Source: Bacteroidaceae bacterium (GTDB taxonomy: Bacteria; Bacteroidota; Bacteroidia; Bacteroidales; Bacteroidaceae). Taken from it: 64,000 nt of DNA. A program made the position numbers and the translations under genes. Below are positions 52,757 through 62,900 of the stretch, piece after piece. The stretch lies in contig JAFXVS010000046.1 of assembly GCA_017534815.1 (NCBI GenBank), positions 17,379 to 81,378 on the forward strand, in the 5' to 3' direction. Numbering within the stretch: position 1 is the stretch's first letter; the number at the start of each line of letters is the position of its first letter. The notes beneath the pieces were generated by a model that saw only the letters and a program-made list of their open reading frames with translations, searched no databases and had not been told where the DNA came from.

Positions 52757-55336
52757 TTGGACTGTGATATTAGCGGTGGCAGGTTTGAGGCCTTGGGCAG
52801 TCACATGCACCTTGGCGCTGCCGGATTTGCCATTGCTCTGGATGCCGATGACGAGTTGGCCGTGGAAGGCTTTCATCGTGGGTTCTGTGAAGACTTCGAG
52901 GCTGGTCGCGTCGCCATTGCAGATGCCCTTGAACGTGGCGGCACCGGTCACTTCCACTTCAATCTGGTTGCTGGCATAGGGCACGAGATTGCCGTCCTTG
53001 TCGAGGATGCTGACAGTGATGAAGGTCATGTCCTCGCCGTCGGCCTTGAGGGGCTTGATTTCTGCGCCCAGGTCGCCTGTCAGTTTGATTTGCGATGCAG
53101 CTCCTGCAGTTCTGATGCGCTCTGTGCCGACTTCCCGTCCTTGTTGATCATAGACCACAACCTTGATTTCGCCTGGCTCGTACTTGACGTTGTTCCATCG
53201 CAGACGGTAGCGGTCGATGGCAGGGTCATTGACGTCAGAAATCCGTCCTTCCTTGCCGGCGCCCTTGTGCACGTCGGTCCTCTTCGTTATCTTGCCCTGA
53301 GACTTGCCGTTCACGAAGAGTTCGGCAGTAGGGTAGTTCGTGTAGCAATACACGGGCGTCACTTCTCCCTCGCGACCAGGGAATGTCCAGTGGGGTACCA
53401 GATGAATGGTCTTTTCATCTTGGTTCCAATGGGAGCGGTAGAGATAGTAACGGTCTTTGGGTAGTCCCGCAAGGTCGAAGATGCCGAAATAGGAGGAACG
53501 GCTGGGCCAGTATTCATCGTAGGGAGTGGGTTCGCCAAGATAGTCGAAGCCTGTCCAGACGAACTCTCCAATCACCCAATCCTTGTCCTCTTGCAGGAGC
53601 CAGTCCTCTTCGGGTACATTTGACCACCAGCAGGCTTCCATGTCATAGCTGGAGCATTGCCCGTCGTCGTACGCCTTGCCATCAAGACGCTCTACTGGAA
53701 ATTTATACACTCCACGGGAGGAAACGGTGGATGCCGTCTCACTGCCGAGCACGAATCCGTGACGCAGTTTCTCGTAGGCGGCTTCGTATCGGTGGGTGCG
53801 GTAGTTGATGCCTGGAATGTCGAGCACCTGTGCAAAACCTGAGGAGATGGCATTGTCGATGCGGTCCATACCCGACGTGACAGGACGGGTAGGGTCGAGG
53901 AAGTGAACAAAGTTCTGCATCTCCCGCGACATACGGTTACCCTCTTTGGCTCCCTGTTCAGAAATCTCATTGCCGATGGACCACATCACGATGGAGGGGT
54001 GAAGACGATGAGCCATGACAAGGTTATGGAGGTCGCGCAGCCACCAATTCTTATAGAAACGACTGTAGCCGTTCTTGCATTTAGGCCATTGCCACATGTC
54101 GAAACTCTCTGCCATCACCATCATGCCGAGGGAGTCATAGACTTCCATCTGCATCTGTGAGGGTGTGTTGTGAGAGGTACGGATGGCGTCACATCCCATG
54201 CTCTTCAGCAGTTCCACCTGACGGATGAGGGCTGCCTTGTTGACAGCAGTGCCAATCATGCCGAGGTCATGATGCAGACAGACGCCTTTGATTTTCCGGG
54301 CTTCTCCATTCAGCATGAAACAGCCATTCTCTCCCGACACCTCCACTGTCCTGATGCCGTACTTCACAGTCTTTGTGTCAAGCACATCTCCTTTGCCGCC
54401 ATCTGCGATGATACTGACGGTGAGGTCGTAGAGTAGGGGGTGTTCGGGTGACCAGCATTCCACATCTTCCAGAGATATTTCAGCCGCCGCATGAGCGTCT
54501 GCAGGCGTATCGAAGTACTCAAGATTCATCTCCTTTATATTTCCGTTTGATGTGAACCAGCGTGCAGTAGTAGGGACCACTGGCGTGACGTCGATGGTTT
54601 TGTCTTGTGTGGAGAACCGGACGATGCAGTTTCTTCCATCTGCAATGTCAGCCGACAACGCAATGGTGGCTTCCTGCGTTTTCCCATTCCATTGTTTCGT
54701 CTCTACATTGATGCCCCAATCGAGGATGTGGGACGTGCCTGTCTGAATCAGGGTGACAGGGCGGTACAGACCTGCTCCGGGATACCAGCGGCTACTTTCC
54801 TCCACATTCTTCAGATGCACGGCGAGGGTGTTGGCCGTATCGTCACCGTTCACTACGCCAGTGATGTCGATATTGAAAGGTGTGTAGCCGTACTTCCATT
54901 CGCCGACCTTCATACCGTTGACATAGACTTCCGGCTCTGCCATTGCTCCGTCGAAGTTGAGGACAGCGCGCTGCGTGTTCTTGTCAACTTTGAAAGTGGT
55001 GCGGTACCAACCTTCGCCAATCCAAGGTAAAGAGCCCGAACGCCCGGTCTTCTCAGTAGCGGTTTTCTCACCGTTCTGCTCGATGGCAACAGTCTGCTTG
55101 TCGATTTCCTTGTCGAAGGGACCGCTGATTGCCCAGTCGTGAGGAACTTGCACCATCTGCCACTTACTGTCATTGAAGCCCACTTCCGACGGAGCCATCG
55201 CATCGAGTCCTTCGCCGCGTGAAAACCTCCACCCATCGCGCAGAACCGTCTCCTTGCGCTGGGCTGTGGCGGTGAGTGTCGTGCAGAGCATTCCCAGCAA
55301 CAACAATCCCTTGAATATGTTTAGATAGTTAGTCAT
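52754..55336 (-). CDS. GH2 beta-galactosidase-like enzyme
   Basis: An 860-residue exported GH2 enzyme. A signal peptide (1-26, ending TATAQ) precedes the sugar-binding jelly roll (about 30-205) and an Ig-like domain (about 210-330). The TIM barrel has the acid/base Glu457 in SIGNEISEQG and nucleophile Glu533 in VLGSETAST, and C-terminal beta domains of the DUF4982 type follow. Beta-galactosidase is the usual activity for this layout, though beta-glucuronidase and related activities occur. Four bases separate it from the mltG stop codon. The stop codon is part of the CTAGG repeat. Confidence 0.9.
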   Translation of the reverse strand: MTNYLNIFKGLLLLGMLCTTLTATAQRKETVLRDGWRFSRGEGLDAMAPSEVGFNDSKWQMVQVPHDWAISGPFDKEIDKQTVAIEQNGEKTATEKTGRSGSLPWIGEGWYRTTFKVDKNTQRAVLNFDGAMAEPEVYVNGMKVGEWKYGYTPFNIDITGVVNGDDTANTLAVHLKNVEESSRWYPGAGLYRPVTLIQTGTSHILDWGINVETKQWNGKTQEATIALSADIADGRNCIVRFSTQDKTIDVTPVVPTTARWFTSNGNIKEMNLEYFDTPADAHAAAEISLEDVECWSPEHPLLYDLTVSIIADGGKGDVLDTKTVKYGIRTVEVSGENGCFMLNGEARKIKGVCLHHDLGMIGTAVNKAALIRQVELLKSMGCDAIRTSHNTPSQMQMEVYDSLGMMVMAESFDMWQWPKCKNGYSRFYKNWWLRDLHNLVMAHRLHPSIVMWSIGNEISEQGAKEGNRMSREMQNFVHFLDPTRPVTSGMDRIDNAISSGFAQVLDIPGINYRTHRYEAAYEKLRHGFVLGSETASTVSSRGVYKFPVERLDGKAYDDGQCSSYDMEACWWSNVPEEDWLLQEDKDWVIGEFVWTGFDYLGEPTPYDEYWPSRSSYFGIFDLAGLPKDRYYLYRSHWNQDEKTIHLVPHWTFPGREGEVTPVYCYTNYPTAELFVNGKSQGKITKRTDVHKGAGKEGRISDVNDPAIDRYRLRWNNVKYEPGEIKVVVYDQQGREVGTERIRTAGAASQIKLTGDLGAEIKPLKADGEDMTFITVSILDKDGNLVPYASNQIEVEVTGAATFKGICNGDATSLEVFTEPTMKAFHGQLVIGIQSNGKSGSAKVHVTAQGLKPATANITVQ

Positions 55337-55340
55337 CTTA

Positions 55341-56384
55341 TTATCTCTTAATACCTCTTTCGTTCAGCGCTCTCACATAACGAGCCGCATTGCGCTGGTG
55401 CTCGCCATACGAGACGGCATAATTGTGGGTGCCTGAGAAATCTTCCTTGGCACACATATAGATGTAGTCATTTCGGTCGTGGTTGAGTACAGCGTCGATG
55501 CCGGCAATGCTGGGTACGCGGATCGGTCCAGGAGGCAGACCAATATTACGATAGGTGTTGTAAGGGGATTCCACTTTTAGATGTTCGTGCAATACCCTTC
55601 GAATGGTGAAGTCGCCCACGGCATAAATAACGGTCGGGTCGCTCTGCAGCGCCATCTGCTTGCGCAGACGATTCATGTAGAGGGCGGCGATGGTTGGTTT
55701 CTCGCCGTTGTTGGCAGTCTCACTATCAACGATGGCGGCCAATGTGACGACCTTCTCCTTGGTCATCTCCTGACCCGCATACTGACTAACCTCTTGCAGC
55801 TTTGCCGTGCGGTCGGTATTCCAGAAGACCGCGTTCTCCTTCTGCATACGTTCCATCAGTTTAGGAATGCTCACGTCCCAGTACACCTCATAGGTGTTGG
55901 GAATGAAGAGTCCTGGCAATGATTCCTTTGTGTAGCCCAGAGATTGTATATTCGTCTCGTTCTGAAGATATTGCAGGATGCTGAGCGAGTCTGCCATCAA
56001 TTGATGAGCCAGCTTTCCTGCCATCTGATCCATTGTTCGGGTCGATGGCACCACCAGCATGATGGGCTTCTCGTTATGGTTGCGAATGTCGCGGATGTAG
56101 TTGAGCATGGTCAGGTCAGGTCTCACTTCATAGCGTCCCGTGCGAATCTTGTCTTTTAGGTTCAACAGTCCCGCATAGAGGTGAAACACACGCATCTCCT
56201 CAGGCTTTGCCACTTCTTCCGTTTTTCGAGCGATGGAGTCCACCGTGTCGTCTTCGTCGATGTAGATATAAACGGGTCCGGCTACTTCGAATCCGCTTCT
56301 ATATACCCACCATACTCCGGCGCCTGCAGCCGCCATTAGGCACAGCAGCACCCATATCCATCCAGTACTTTTCTTCTTTGTCAT
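55341..56384 (-). CDS. mltG: endolytic murein transglycosylase MltG
   Basis: MltG (YceG family), a membrane-anchored lytic transglycosylase that cuts nascent glycan strands and sets their length. One N-terminal transmembrane segment (about 10-27, [20 protein letters not shown]) precedes a LysM-like region, then the catalytic domain with the conserved Glu in [10 protein letters not shown] and [12 protein letters not shown]. At 347 residues it fits the family. The start is placed at MTKKKST (56384). A longer reading of 23 extra residues would use the promoter. It is divergent from der, with facing promoters and a palindrome between. Confidence 0.92.
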   Translation of the reverse strand: MTKKKSTGWIWVLLCLMAAAGAGVWWVYRSGFEVAGPVYIYIDEDDTVDSIARKTEEVAKPEEMRVFHLYAGLLNLKDKIRTGRYEVRPDLTMLNYIRDIRNHNEKPIMLVVPSTRTMDQMAGKLAHQLMADSLSILQYLQNETNIQSLGYTKESLPGLFIPNTYEVYWDVSIPKLMERMQKENAVFWNTDRTAKLQEVSQYAGQEMTKEKVVTLAAIVDSETANNGEKPTIAALYMNRLRKQMALQSDPTVIYAVGDFTIRRVLHEHLKVESPYNTYRNIGLPPGPIRVPSIAGIDAVLNHDRNDYIYMCAKEDFSGTHNYAVSYGEHQRNAARYVRALNERGIKR

Positions 56385-56411
56385 TGCTACATATATTATA
56401 TAATGTGGCGG

Positions 56412-56419
56412 CAAAGGTA
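56412..56419 (-). promoter_or_regulatory. -7 element of mltG
   Basis: Minus strand TACCTTTG, 27 bases before the ATG at 56384. Confidence 0.6.
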
Positions 56420-56462
56420 ATGATTTTAAGTGAAAAAGTGAGAAACTTTTCACATTTATTCG

Positions 56463-56470
56463 TACCTTTG
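56463..56470 (+). promoter_or_regulatory. -7 element of der
   Basis: TACCTTTG, 18 bases before the ATG at 56489; predicted leader about 12 bases. Confidence 0.65.
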
Positions 56471-56488
56471 CACAAAATTCTTAGGCTT

Positions 56489-57802
56489 ATGGCAAATTTA
56501 GTAGCTATCGTGGGGCGTCCCAATGTGGGAAAATCGACCCTGTTCAATAGGTTGACGAAGACTCGTCATGCGATTGTAAGTGACGAGGCGGGCACGACAC
56601 GTGACCGTCAATATGGCAAGTGCGAGTGGGGGAACAAGGAGTTCTCCGTCGTGGATACTGGTGGATGGGTGGTCAACTCAGACGATGTGTTTGAGGAGGA
56701 AATCCGTCGTCAGGTGCTCATCGCCATCGAGGAGTGTGACGTGATTCTGTTTATGGTGGACGTTCGGACAGGTGTGACGGACTTGGATATGGAAGTGGCT
56801 GAAATCCTGAGACGGAGCAAGTTGCCAGTATTTGTTGTGGCGAATAAGGTGGACAGCAATGAATATCGTTATGACGCTGCTGAGTTCTACAGTCTGGGTC
56901 TGGGCGATCCGTATTGCATCAGTTCGCTGACGGGTTCAGGAACGGGTGACCTCTTGGATGCTGTGGTGGGGAGTTTCACCAAGGAGATGAAGGAGGTGAT
57001 AGAAGAGGACATCCCAAGAATTGCTGTCGTCGGTCGTCCGAATGCGGGCAAGTCAAGTATCATCAACGCTTTTCTGGATGACAACCGTAATGTGGTGACG
57101 GACATCGCTGGCACTACACGTGATTCCATCTATACGAAGTACGAGAAGTTTGGCTTCAATTTCTACTTGGTCGATACAGCTGGTATCCGCAAGAAGAATA
57201 AGGTGACGGAAGACTTGGAGTATTATTCGGTGATGAGGAGCATCCGCGCCATTGAAAATTCGGATGTGTGCGTGCTGATGGTGGATGCCACCAGAGGCAT
57301 TGAAGGTCAGGATATTAACATCTTCCAGCTGATTCAGAAGAACCAGAAAGGTCTGGTGGTTGTGGTGAATAAATGGGACTTGGTGGAGGACAAGTCGAAC
57401 GAGGCCATCCGCTTCTTCGAGAGGGCCATCCGTGACCGTTTCGCACCCTTCACGGACTTCACCATCATCTTTGCGTCGGCAGTCACGAAACAACGTATCT
57501 TCAAGGTGCTGGAAGAGGCTCAAAAGGCATACCAATCGCGTACCAACAAGGTATCCACAGCCAAGCTGAATGAGGTGATGCTGCCCATCATTGAGGCGAC
57601 ACCGCCACCATCGTTGAAGGGTAAGTACATCAAGATCAAGTACGTGATGCAGATTCCTGACACGAGGGTTCCATCGTTCGTGTTCTATGCCAACCTCCCG
57701 CAGTATGTGAAGGAGCCTTATAAGCGGTTCTTGGAGAACCAGATACGTGATCACTGGAACTTCAAAGGAACACCCATTAACGTGTACATCAGGCAGAAGT
57801 AA
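56489..57802 (+). CDS. der: ribosome biogenesis GTPase Der
   Basis: Der (EngA), an essential GTPase needed to assemble the 50S subunit. At 437 residues it shows two tandem G domains: first [13 protein letters not shown] and NKVD, second [13 protein letters not shown] and NKWD. A C-terminal KH-like domain (about 345-437) follows. The longer upstream reading runs into the divergent mltG gene and promoter, so the ATG at 56489 is used. It is followed by a heptanucleotide repeat and then the DUF4878-like lipoprotein gene. Confidence 0.97.
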   Translation: MANLVAIVGRPNVGKSTLFNRLTKTRHAIVSDEAGTTRDRQYGKCEWGNKEFSVVDTGGWVVNSDDVFEEEIRRQVLIAIEECDVILFMVDVRTGVTDLDMEVAEILRRSKLPVFVVANKVDSNEYRYDAAEFYSLGLGDPYCISSLTGSGTGDLLDAVVGSFTKEMKEVIEEDIPRIAVVGRPNAGKSSIINAFLDDNRNVVTDIAGTTRDSIYTKYEKFGFNFYLVDTAGIRKKNKVTEDLEYYSVMRSIRAIENSDVCVLMVDATRGIEGQDINIFQLIQKNQKGLVVVVNKWDLVEDKSNEAIRFFERAIRDRFAPFTDFTIIFASAVTKQRIFKVLEEAQKAYQSRTNKVSTAKLNEVMLPIIEATPPPSLKGKYIKIKYVMQIPDTRVPSFVFYANLPQYVKEPYKRFLENQIRDHWNFKGTPINVYIRQK

Positions 57803-57803
57803 T

Positions 57804-57838
57804 AGTTTAGAGTTTAGGGTTTAGTGTTTAGAGCTAAG
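57804..57838 (+). repeat. heptanucleotide array between der and a lipoprotein gene
   Basis: Five 7-base units (AGTTTAG, AGTTTAG, GGTTTAG, TGTTTAG, AGCTAAG), immediately after the der stop codon and six bases before the next ATG. Confidence 0.8.
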
Positions 57839-57843
57839 TATTG

Positions 57844-58257
57844 ATGATTAATCAGATGATTGTAAGGTCGTTATATCGTTGTATTCCAGCTTTGTGTTTG
57901 GTGCTGTTTCTGGTGTCTTGCGAGGAAAAGGAGCGTAAGCCAGAGAATACGTTGAAGGAGGCGTTGGAGGCGTTGGAAAGGAACGACCACGATGGCTACC
58001 TGAAGCACGTGGATATGGGTGATGATATGGATGCCGCCAAGACTGCATACATGAAGGATGCGCTCCGTCAGCATGTGGGGTGGCGACGTTCAGAACGTGC
58101 TGCCGTGCTCTCCATCGATATGATTGATGCCCAGATGAATGGCGACAGCATCTGCACTGTATATTACCAATATTCCTTTGCTGACGGCACCAAGGAAGTG
58201 GGTGCGCAGAAGATGGTGCGGCACGGTCAGGAATGGAAACTCAGATTAAGAAATTGA
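57844..58257 (+). CDS. DUF4878-like small lipoprotein
   Basis: A lipoprotein of about 137 residues. A signal peptide with lipobox LFLVSC (Cys near residue 25) is followed by ENTLKEALEALERNDHDGYL, a mostly helical segment, then a strand region ending HGQEWKLRLRN. This layout, including the terminal basic strand, resembles the DUF4878 lipoprotein at 18437, so they may be paralogues. Function is unknown. The start is the ATG at 57844; a TTG three bases earlier and an ATG at 57856 are alternatives. Confidence 0.65.
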   Translation: MINQMIVRSLYRCIPALCLVLFLVSCEEKERKPENTLKEALEALERNDHDGYLKHVDMGDDMDAAKTAYMKDALRQHVGWRRSERAAVLSIDMIDAQMNGDSICTVYYQYSFADGTKEVGAQKMVRHGQEWKLRLRN

Positions 58258-58358
58258 AACTAAAAACTAAAAATTAAAAACTAAAAGTGAAAATAACTCG
58301 CCATACGGACAGGAAGGGTAACTTATACTTTTAGTTTTTAGTTTTTAACTTTTAACTT
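58258..58358. repeat. inverted pair of heptanucleotide arrays forming a long hairpin
   Basis: A left array of AACTAAA-type units (58258-58289) and a right array of TTTTAGT-type units (58327-58358) are reverse complements over about 30 bases, with a 37-base loop. The right arm ends four bases before the NSS transporter start codon. Confidence 0.8.
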
Positions 58359-58362
58359 ATAT

Positions 58363-59739
58363 ATGAGCAGTAACAAGAACGTATTTGCATCGAAGGTGGG
58401 AGCCATCTTGGCGGCGGCAGGAAGTGCTGTCGGCTTGGGAAACGTGTGGCGCTTCCCTACGGAGACGGGTGCCAATGGCGGTGCGGCGTTCATCCTCATT
58501 TATGTGCTCTTCATGCTGGTGTTGGGTGTGCCCATCATGGTGACGGAGTTCGCCATCGGTCGGCATGGTGGTAAGGATGTCACCCATGCTTTCGAGAAGA
58601 TGAGTGGTGGCAAACGAGGTTGGCGATGGATGGGACTTGTCCCTGTGGTCAGCGGTTTCCTCGTGCTCAGCTACTATGCTGTGGTGGCAGGCTGGACACT
58701 CTACTATGCCTACGAAGCACTCATCGGCGGCTTTGCTGGCAAGACTTCTGAGGCGTTCACGAACGACTTCCAGACCTTCTCATCCGATTCCTTGCAACCT
58801 GTTTTCTGGATGGCCATCATCATTGCGCTGACGTGCGGCATCGTTGCTCTTGGCGTACAGAAGGGCATCGAACGAGGTGCGAAGATCATGATGCCCCTCC
58901 TCTTTGTTTTCATCCTTGTGCTGGTGGCGTGTTCATTGTCGTTGCCTGATGCAGGCAAGGGACTTACATTCCTCTTCATGCCCGACTTCTCCAAAGTCAC
59001 CAGTTCCGTCATCCTCAGTGCGATGGGGCAAGCGTTCTTCTCGCTCAGCGTGGGTTTGGGTTGCCTCTGCACCTATGCTTGCTACTTCCGCAAGGACATC
59101 GACTTGATGAAGGATGGTTTGAGTGTGGCGAGCATCGACACATTGGTGGCGTTACTTAGCGGACTCATCATCTTCCCCGCAGTCTATTCCATCTCAGGTT
59201 TGAGTCCTGATGCAGGTCCCTCGCTGGTGTTCATCACCTTGCCAAACGTCTTCCAGCAGGTCTTTGGCAACCTTCCTTGGCTTGCCTACATTTTCTCCCT
59301 CATCTTCTACCTGTTGCTCGTGATGGCAGCCCTGACCAGCAGTATCTCCATGCTGGAGATGTCCGCAGCCTATTTCCACAAGAACCTGCGCCTGTCTCGT
59401 CCTTTGGCAGCCATCATTGTCAGCGTTGTTTGTCTAATCTTGGGTACCTTCTGCTCATGGTCGTTTGGCGACTGGTCTGAGGTGAAAGTTTTTGGTTTGA
59501 ACTTCTTCGACCTCTTCGATTTCCTCGTGGCCAAACTCATCATGCCCATTGGCGGCATGCTCATGTGCATCTTCCTTGGTTGGGTCGTCGATGAGAAAGT
59601 GCTATGTGCTGAGATGACCAATCACGGCACCATCAAGAGTCCTCTTTATCCCACCTATCGCTTCATCATCCGCTACGTCGCCCCTCTCTGCATCTTCCTC
59701 ATCTTTGCCAACGAGTTGGGACTGTTCAATTGGTCGTAA
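58363..59739 (+). CDS. NSS-family sodium-dependent transporter
   Basis: A 458-residue neurotransmitter:sodium symporter (SNF) family protein, related to LeuT, TnaT and MhsT, using sodium to import amino acids or related solutes. The NSS start motif SAVGLGNVWRFP (TM1, with the unwound Gly/Asn) is present, followed by about eleven hydrophobic segments; TM6 and TM8 signatures are less clear. Eleven rather than twelve helices is usual for bacterial members. A diverged, deleted copy of the same gene lies at 63462-63637. Its translation start sits at the foot of the heptanucleotide hairpin (58258-58358). Confidence 0.9.
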   Translation: MSSNKNVFASKVGAILAAAGSAVGLGNVWRFPTETGANGGAAFILIYVLFMLVLGVPIMVTEFAIGRHGGKDVTHAFEKMSGGKRGWRWMGLVPVVSGFLVLSYYAVVAGWTLYYAYEALIGGFAGKTSEAFTNDFQTFSSDSLQPVFWMAIIIALTCGIVALGVQKGIERGAKIMMPLLFVFILVLVACSLSLPDAGKGLTFLFMPDFSKVTSSVILSAMGQAFFSLSVGLGCLCTYACYFRKDIDLMKDGLSVASIDTLVALLSGLIIFPAVYSISGLSPDAGPSLVFITLPNVFQQVFGNLPWLAYIFSLIFYLLLVMAALTSSISMLEMSAAYFHKNLRLSRPLAAIIVSVVCLILGTFCSWSFGDWSEVKVFGLNFFDLFDFLVAKLIMPIGGMLMCIFLGWVVDEKVLCAEMTNHGTIKSPLYPTYRFIIRYVAPLCIFLIFANELGLFNWS

Positions 59740-59823
59740 ATGCACTCAGAAAGTGTGAAATAAATGCATTTTCTGCACGTTTACCTCTTTTTTTATGTTT
59801 TTTTACACTTTTCTTTCAAAAAA

Positions 59824-59855
59824 TTTGAGAGATAAATAAATAATGTATATCTTTG
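59824..59855 (+). promoter_or_regulatory. promoter of the 1057-residue secreted protein
   Basis: -33 TTTG (59824-59827), 20-base spacer, -7 TATCTTTG (59848-59855); predicted leader about 73 bases. Confidence 0.75.
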
Positions 59856-59934
59856 GCCATTAATTTGCATGGAATGTGCTAATGCATAACTTAGAAGTGA
59901 TCATCAATTAAATATTAACTAAATTAACTAAAAC

Positions 59935-62900
59935 ATGAAACGAAAACTACTTTTGGCAGCGGTCACCTTATTCGCTGCAGTGTTTATGGGGGGGAGTTCC
60001 CTCAAGGCAAAGGAAGACGTAACTGCCACCTATTTGAGGGATGCGGATTTGTCTTCGTTAAACGGATGGGGAAACCCTGGTAGGACTGACTGGAAAACTG
60101 ACGGTGCAGTCAAAGTGGTGGAATTTTGGAACTGGTCCAACCAGTTTAATTTTTCGCAAAAAGCTCAACTCCCTGCTGGTTATTACCGACTTGCGGTAAA
60201 CGCTTTCTATCGTAATGGTTCTGGTGGTGATGGAACCAACGATAACATGGCTTGGATTTTTGCAGGTGAGAAGACTCAAAACGTTATAGCGTTGAACAGT
60301 ATGAGTGATTTGTCTGGGTATGCAGGCTCAAACGATTTATACCGTGCTGCGACAGCTTTTTCACAAGGTAAATTTTCTAACGAGTTCGACTTCACCGTTA
60401 CAGGAGAAGGAACAACTGAAGTGGAAATAGGTTTCAGAGGAACATGTCCTGGCGCAGGTTGGTGTATCCTTGGTCCTGTAACTCTTTGGCAATATACGGT
60501 AGAGGATTATTTGGGTGATTATCGTGACAAAGTTAGTGAGGCAAAGTCATTGTATGAAAAGCCTATGAACGCCACGGTTCTTAGTAACCTGAAGGCTGCT
60601 GTTGTGGAAGAATCTACATTATCAACTCCAGATGATGTGTTTAGTGCGATTGATGCTTTGAGACCTGCTATCAGTGATGCGAACACTTCTGTTGCCAACT
60701 ATGCTCAGGCAAAGGCAATCCTTGATGCTGCTAATATATACGACGCTGCAGGTCAGGCCAGCTATGCCGCAGACGAGACTATTGCAGCTATTCAAGCCGC
60801 ATACAATGACGGTTCTTTGATTGCTGTCACTGACGAGCAGAAAGCTGCGGCACAGACAGCATTTTTAACAGCCTGCAAGGCTCAGACTCAGCCTGCTGAT
60901 GGTTGCAATATGACTGCGTATATTCAGAATTGGGATTTTCTCAATTGTGAAAATGGTAATTTCCCTGGATGGATAATTTCCACTACGGCAGGTTATGCAA
61001 AGAAATTCAACGATACCGCAGTGGAATACTGGAACGAGTTTGCAGCTAATGGTGGATTTGACTTTTATCAGAATGTGACAGACTTGCCTACGGGTGTTTA
61101 CATTGTTCAGGCCTTGATGTGGAACTCTACAGATAATGAGGTTGGTGCAGCTGGCGTAAATGGTGAATGTGGCGCATACGGAAAGAGTTCAAGTTCTGAT
61201 GAGTTTGCTCCTGTAACTGTTGACACGAGAGATGATGGAAAGGCTGTGTATGCCACAGGAGAAATTGCAGTTATTGATGGAGCACTTCGCTTAGGCGTGA
61301 AAAACAGGGCAACAATGGGTGGTCGTTGGTTTGGTGTAGATGGGATACAACTTTTCTATGCCCGCCAGTTGAGTGCAGAAGAGCTGGAAGTAATTGCAGG
61401 GGAAACGGCCGTGAAGGTTTACAATGAGGCACTTGCTGCTGCTCAGGCTGTAGTTGAGGGTAGTATTCCGACAAAGGCTTATACGAATTTGAATGATGTA
61501 ATCACTACCAATACATTGACTGAGGGTACATCAGCCGAGTATAATAAAGCTGCTGTGGCTCTTAATAATGCAGCTGATTTAGCAAATTCACTTGTTGACC
61601 CTTATGCTGCATGGAAGGATATGAAGACTCAAGCAGAGGCTCTTGCAGCCGTTCACAATAACAATGCAAGTGCTAACCAAACACTTCTTGCAGCCATCAG
61701 TGATCAGGATGACGCTGTAGAGGCTGCGACGATTGCTAGTGATATTGAAGGCGCTATTTCTACATTGAAGGATGCGATGGTAACTTACGTTGGTGTTGCA
61801 GAACCAACTAAGGGTGAATGCTTCGACCTTACCTTCATGCTTGTGAATCCACACTTTACAGAGGGCGACACCTACCAAGCTACTGGTTGGACTCTCGAGA
61901 GCGGTCAAATTACAGAACATCGTGTTGAGACTCATAACTTTGAGTCATGGCATAATTACTTTAATCTCAGCCAGACAATCCCTAATCTGCCTAAGGGTAC
62001 GTACAAGGTGACGCTTCAAGGCTTCGCCCGTCATGATGAGAATGGTCCTACTGATAAGACGCGTCTCTATTGTGGCCCTATGACCCAAGTGATCAAGAAC
62101 ATTAAGGATGAATACAGCGAAACGCCTTTCTTCTATTCTCCTATGGAAGGTACATATTGTCCATTCCAGAATGGTTATATGGAAAAAAACTATGACACTG
62201 CCTACGAACTTGGGGGAACGACCGTTTATCAACCCAATGGCATGACAGGTTCTTGCTACTACTTCCAAGCAACGAACCCTGTTACCGAGCAGCCATTCTA
62301 CATTAACGAGGTGAAAACTGTGCTTGATGCGCCTGGTGATTTGAAAATTGGCTTCAAGTGCGAAACGAACACGGATTGGGTGATTTGGGATAACTTCCAC
62401 CTCTATTTTTATAGTTCTGCCATCGAGGTGGAAATGGATGAGGATGTGCCACAAACCTTCGATAAGAATCTAGAAAATGCCAACGTGACGCTCAAACGTA
62501 CTATTAAGGAAGGTCTGAACTCAGTTGTATTGCCATTCAGCATGACTCAGGCAGAAGTGGAAGAATACTTCGGCGAAGGTTCTGTAGTTTACGTGGTGGA
62601 TGCCTTCGATGATGAGACCTCAACCGTGTTGTTTGAAGAAGTGGACGACATTCAGGCAAATGATCCTTGCATTCAGGCAAATGTTCCTTGTATCCTTAAG
62701 GCTACAAAGGCAGGTACATCTTATGAAATTAATGGTCGCCATATTTATGCTGCTGAACCTGTCGTTTCAGACGGCAAACTTAGGTTCATCGGTTCATACG
62801 AAAACGTCACGATTCCAAGTAATGAAGGCAACTACATTTTGTATAATGGCGAACTTCTGGCCGTTGACTCGGACAACCCAGAGGATGTGGTGACGATGAA

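Noticed and set aside
57804-57838. rho-independent terminator after der
   Set aside because: The array is a direct, not inverted, repeat and cannot form a stable hairpin alone.
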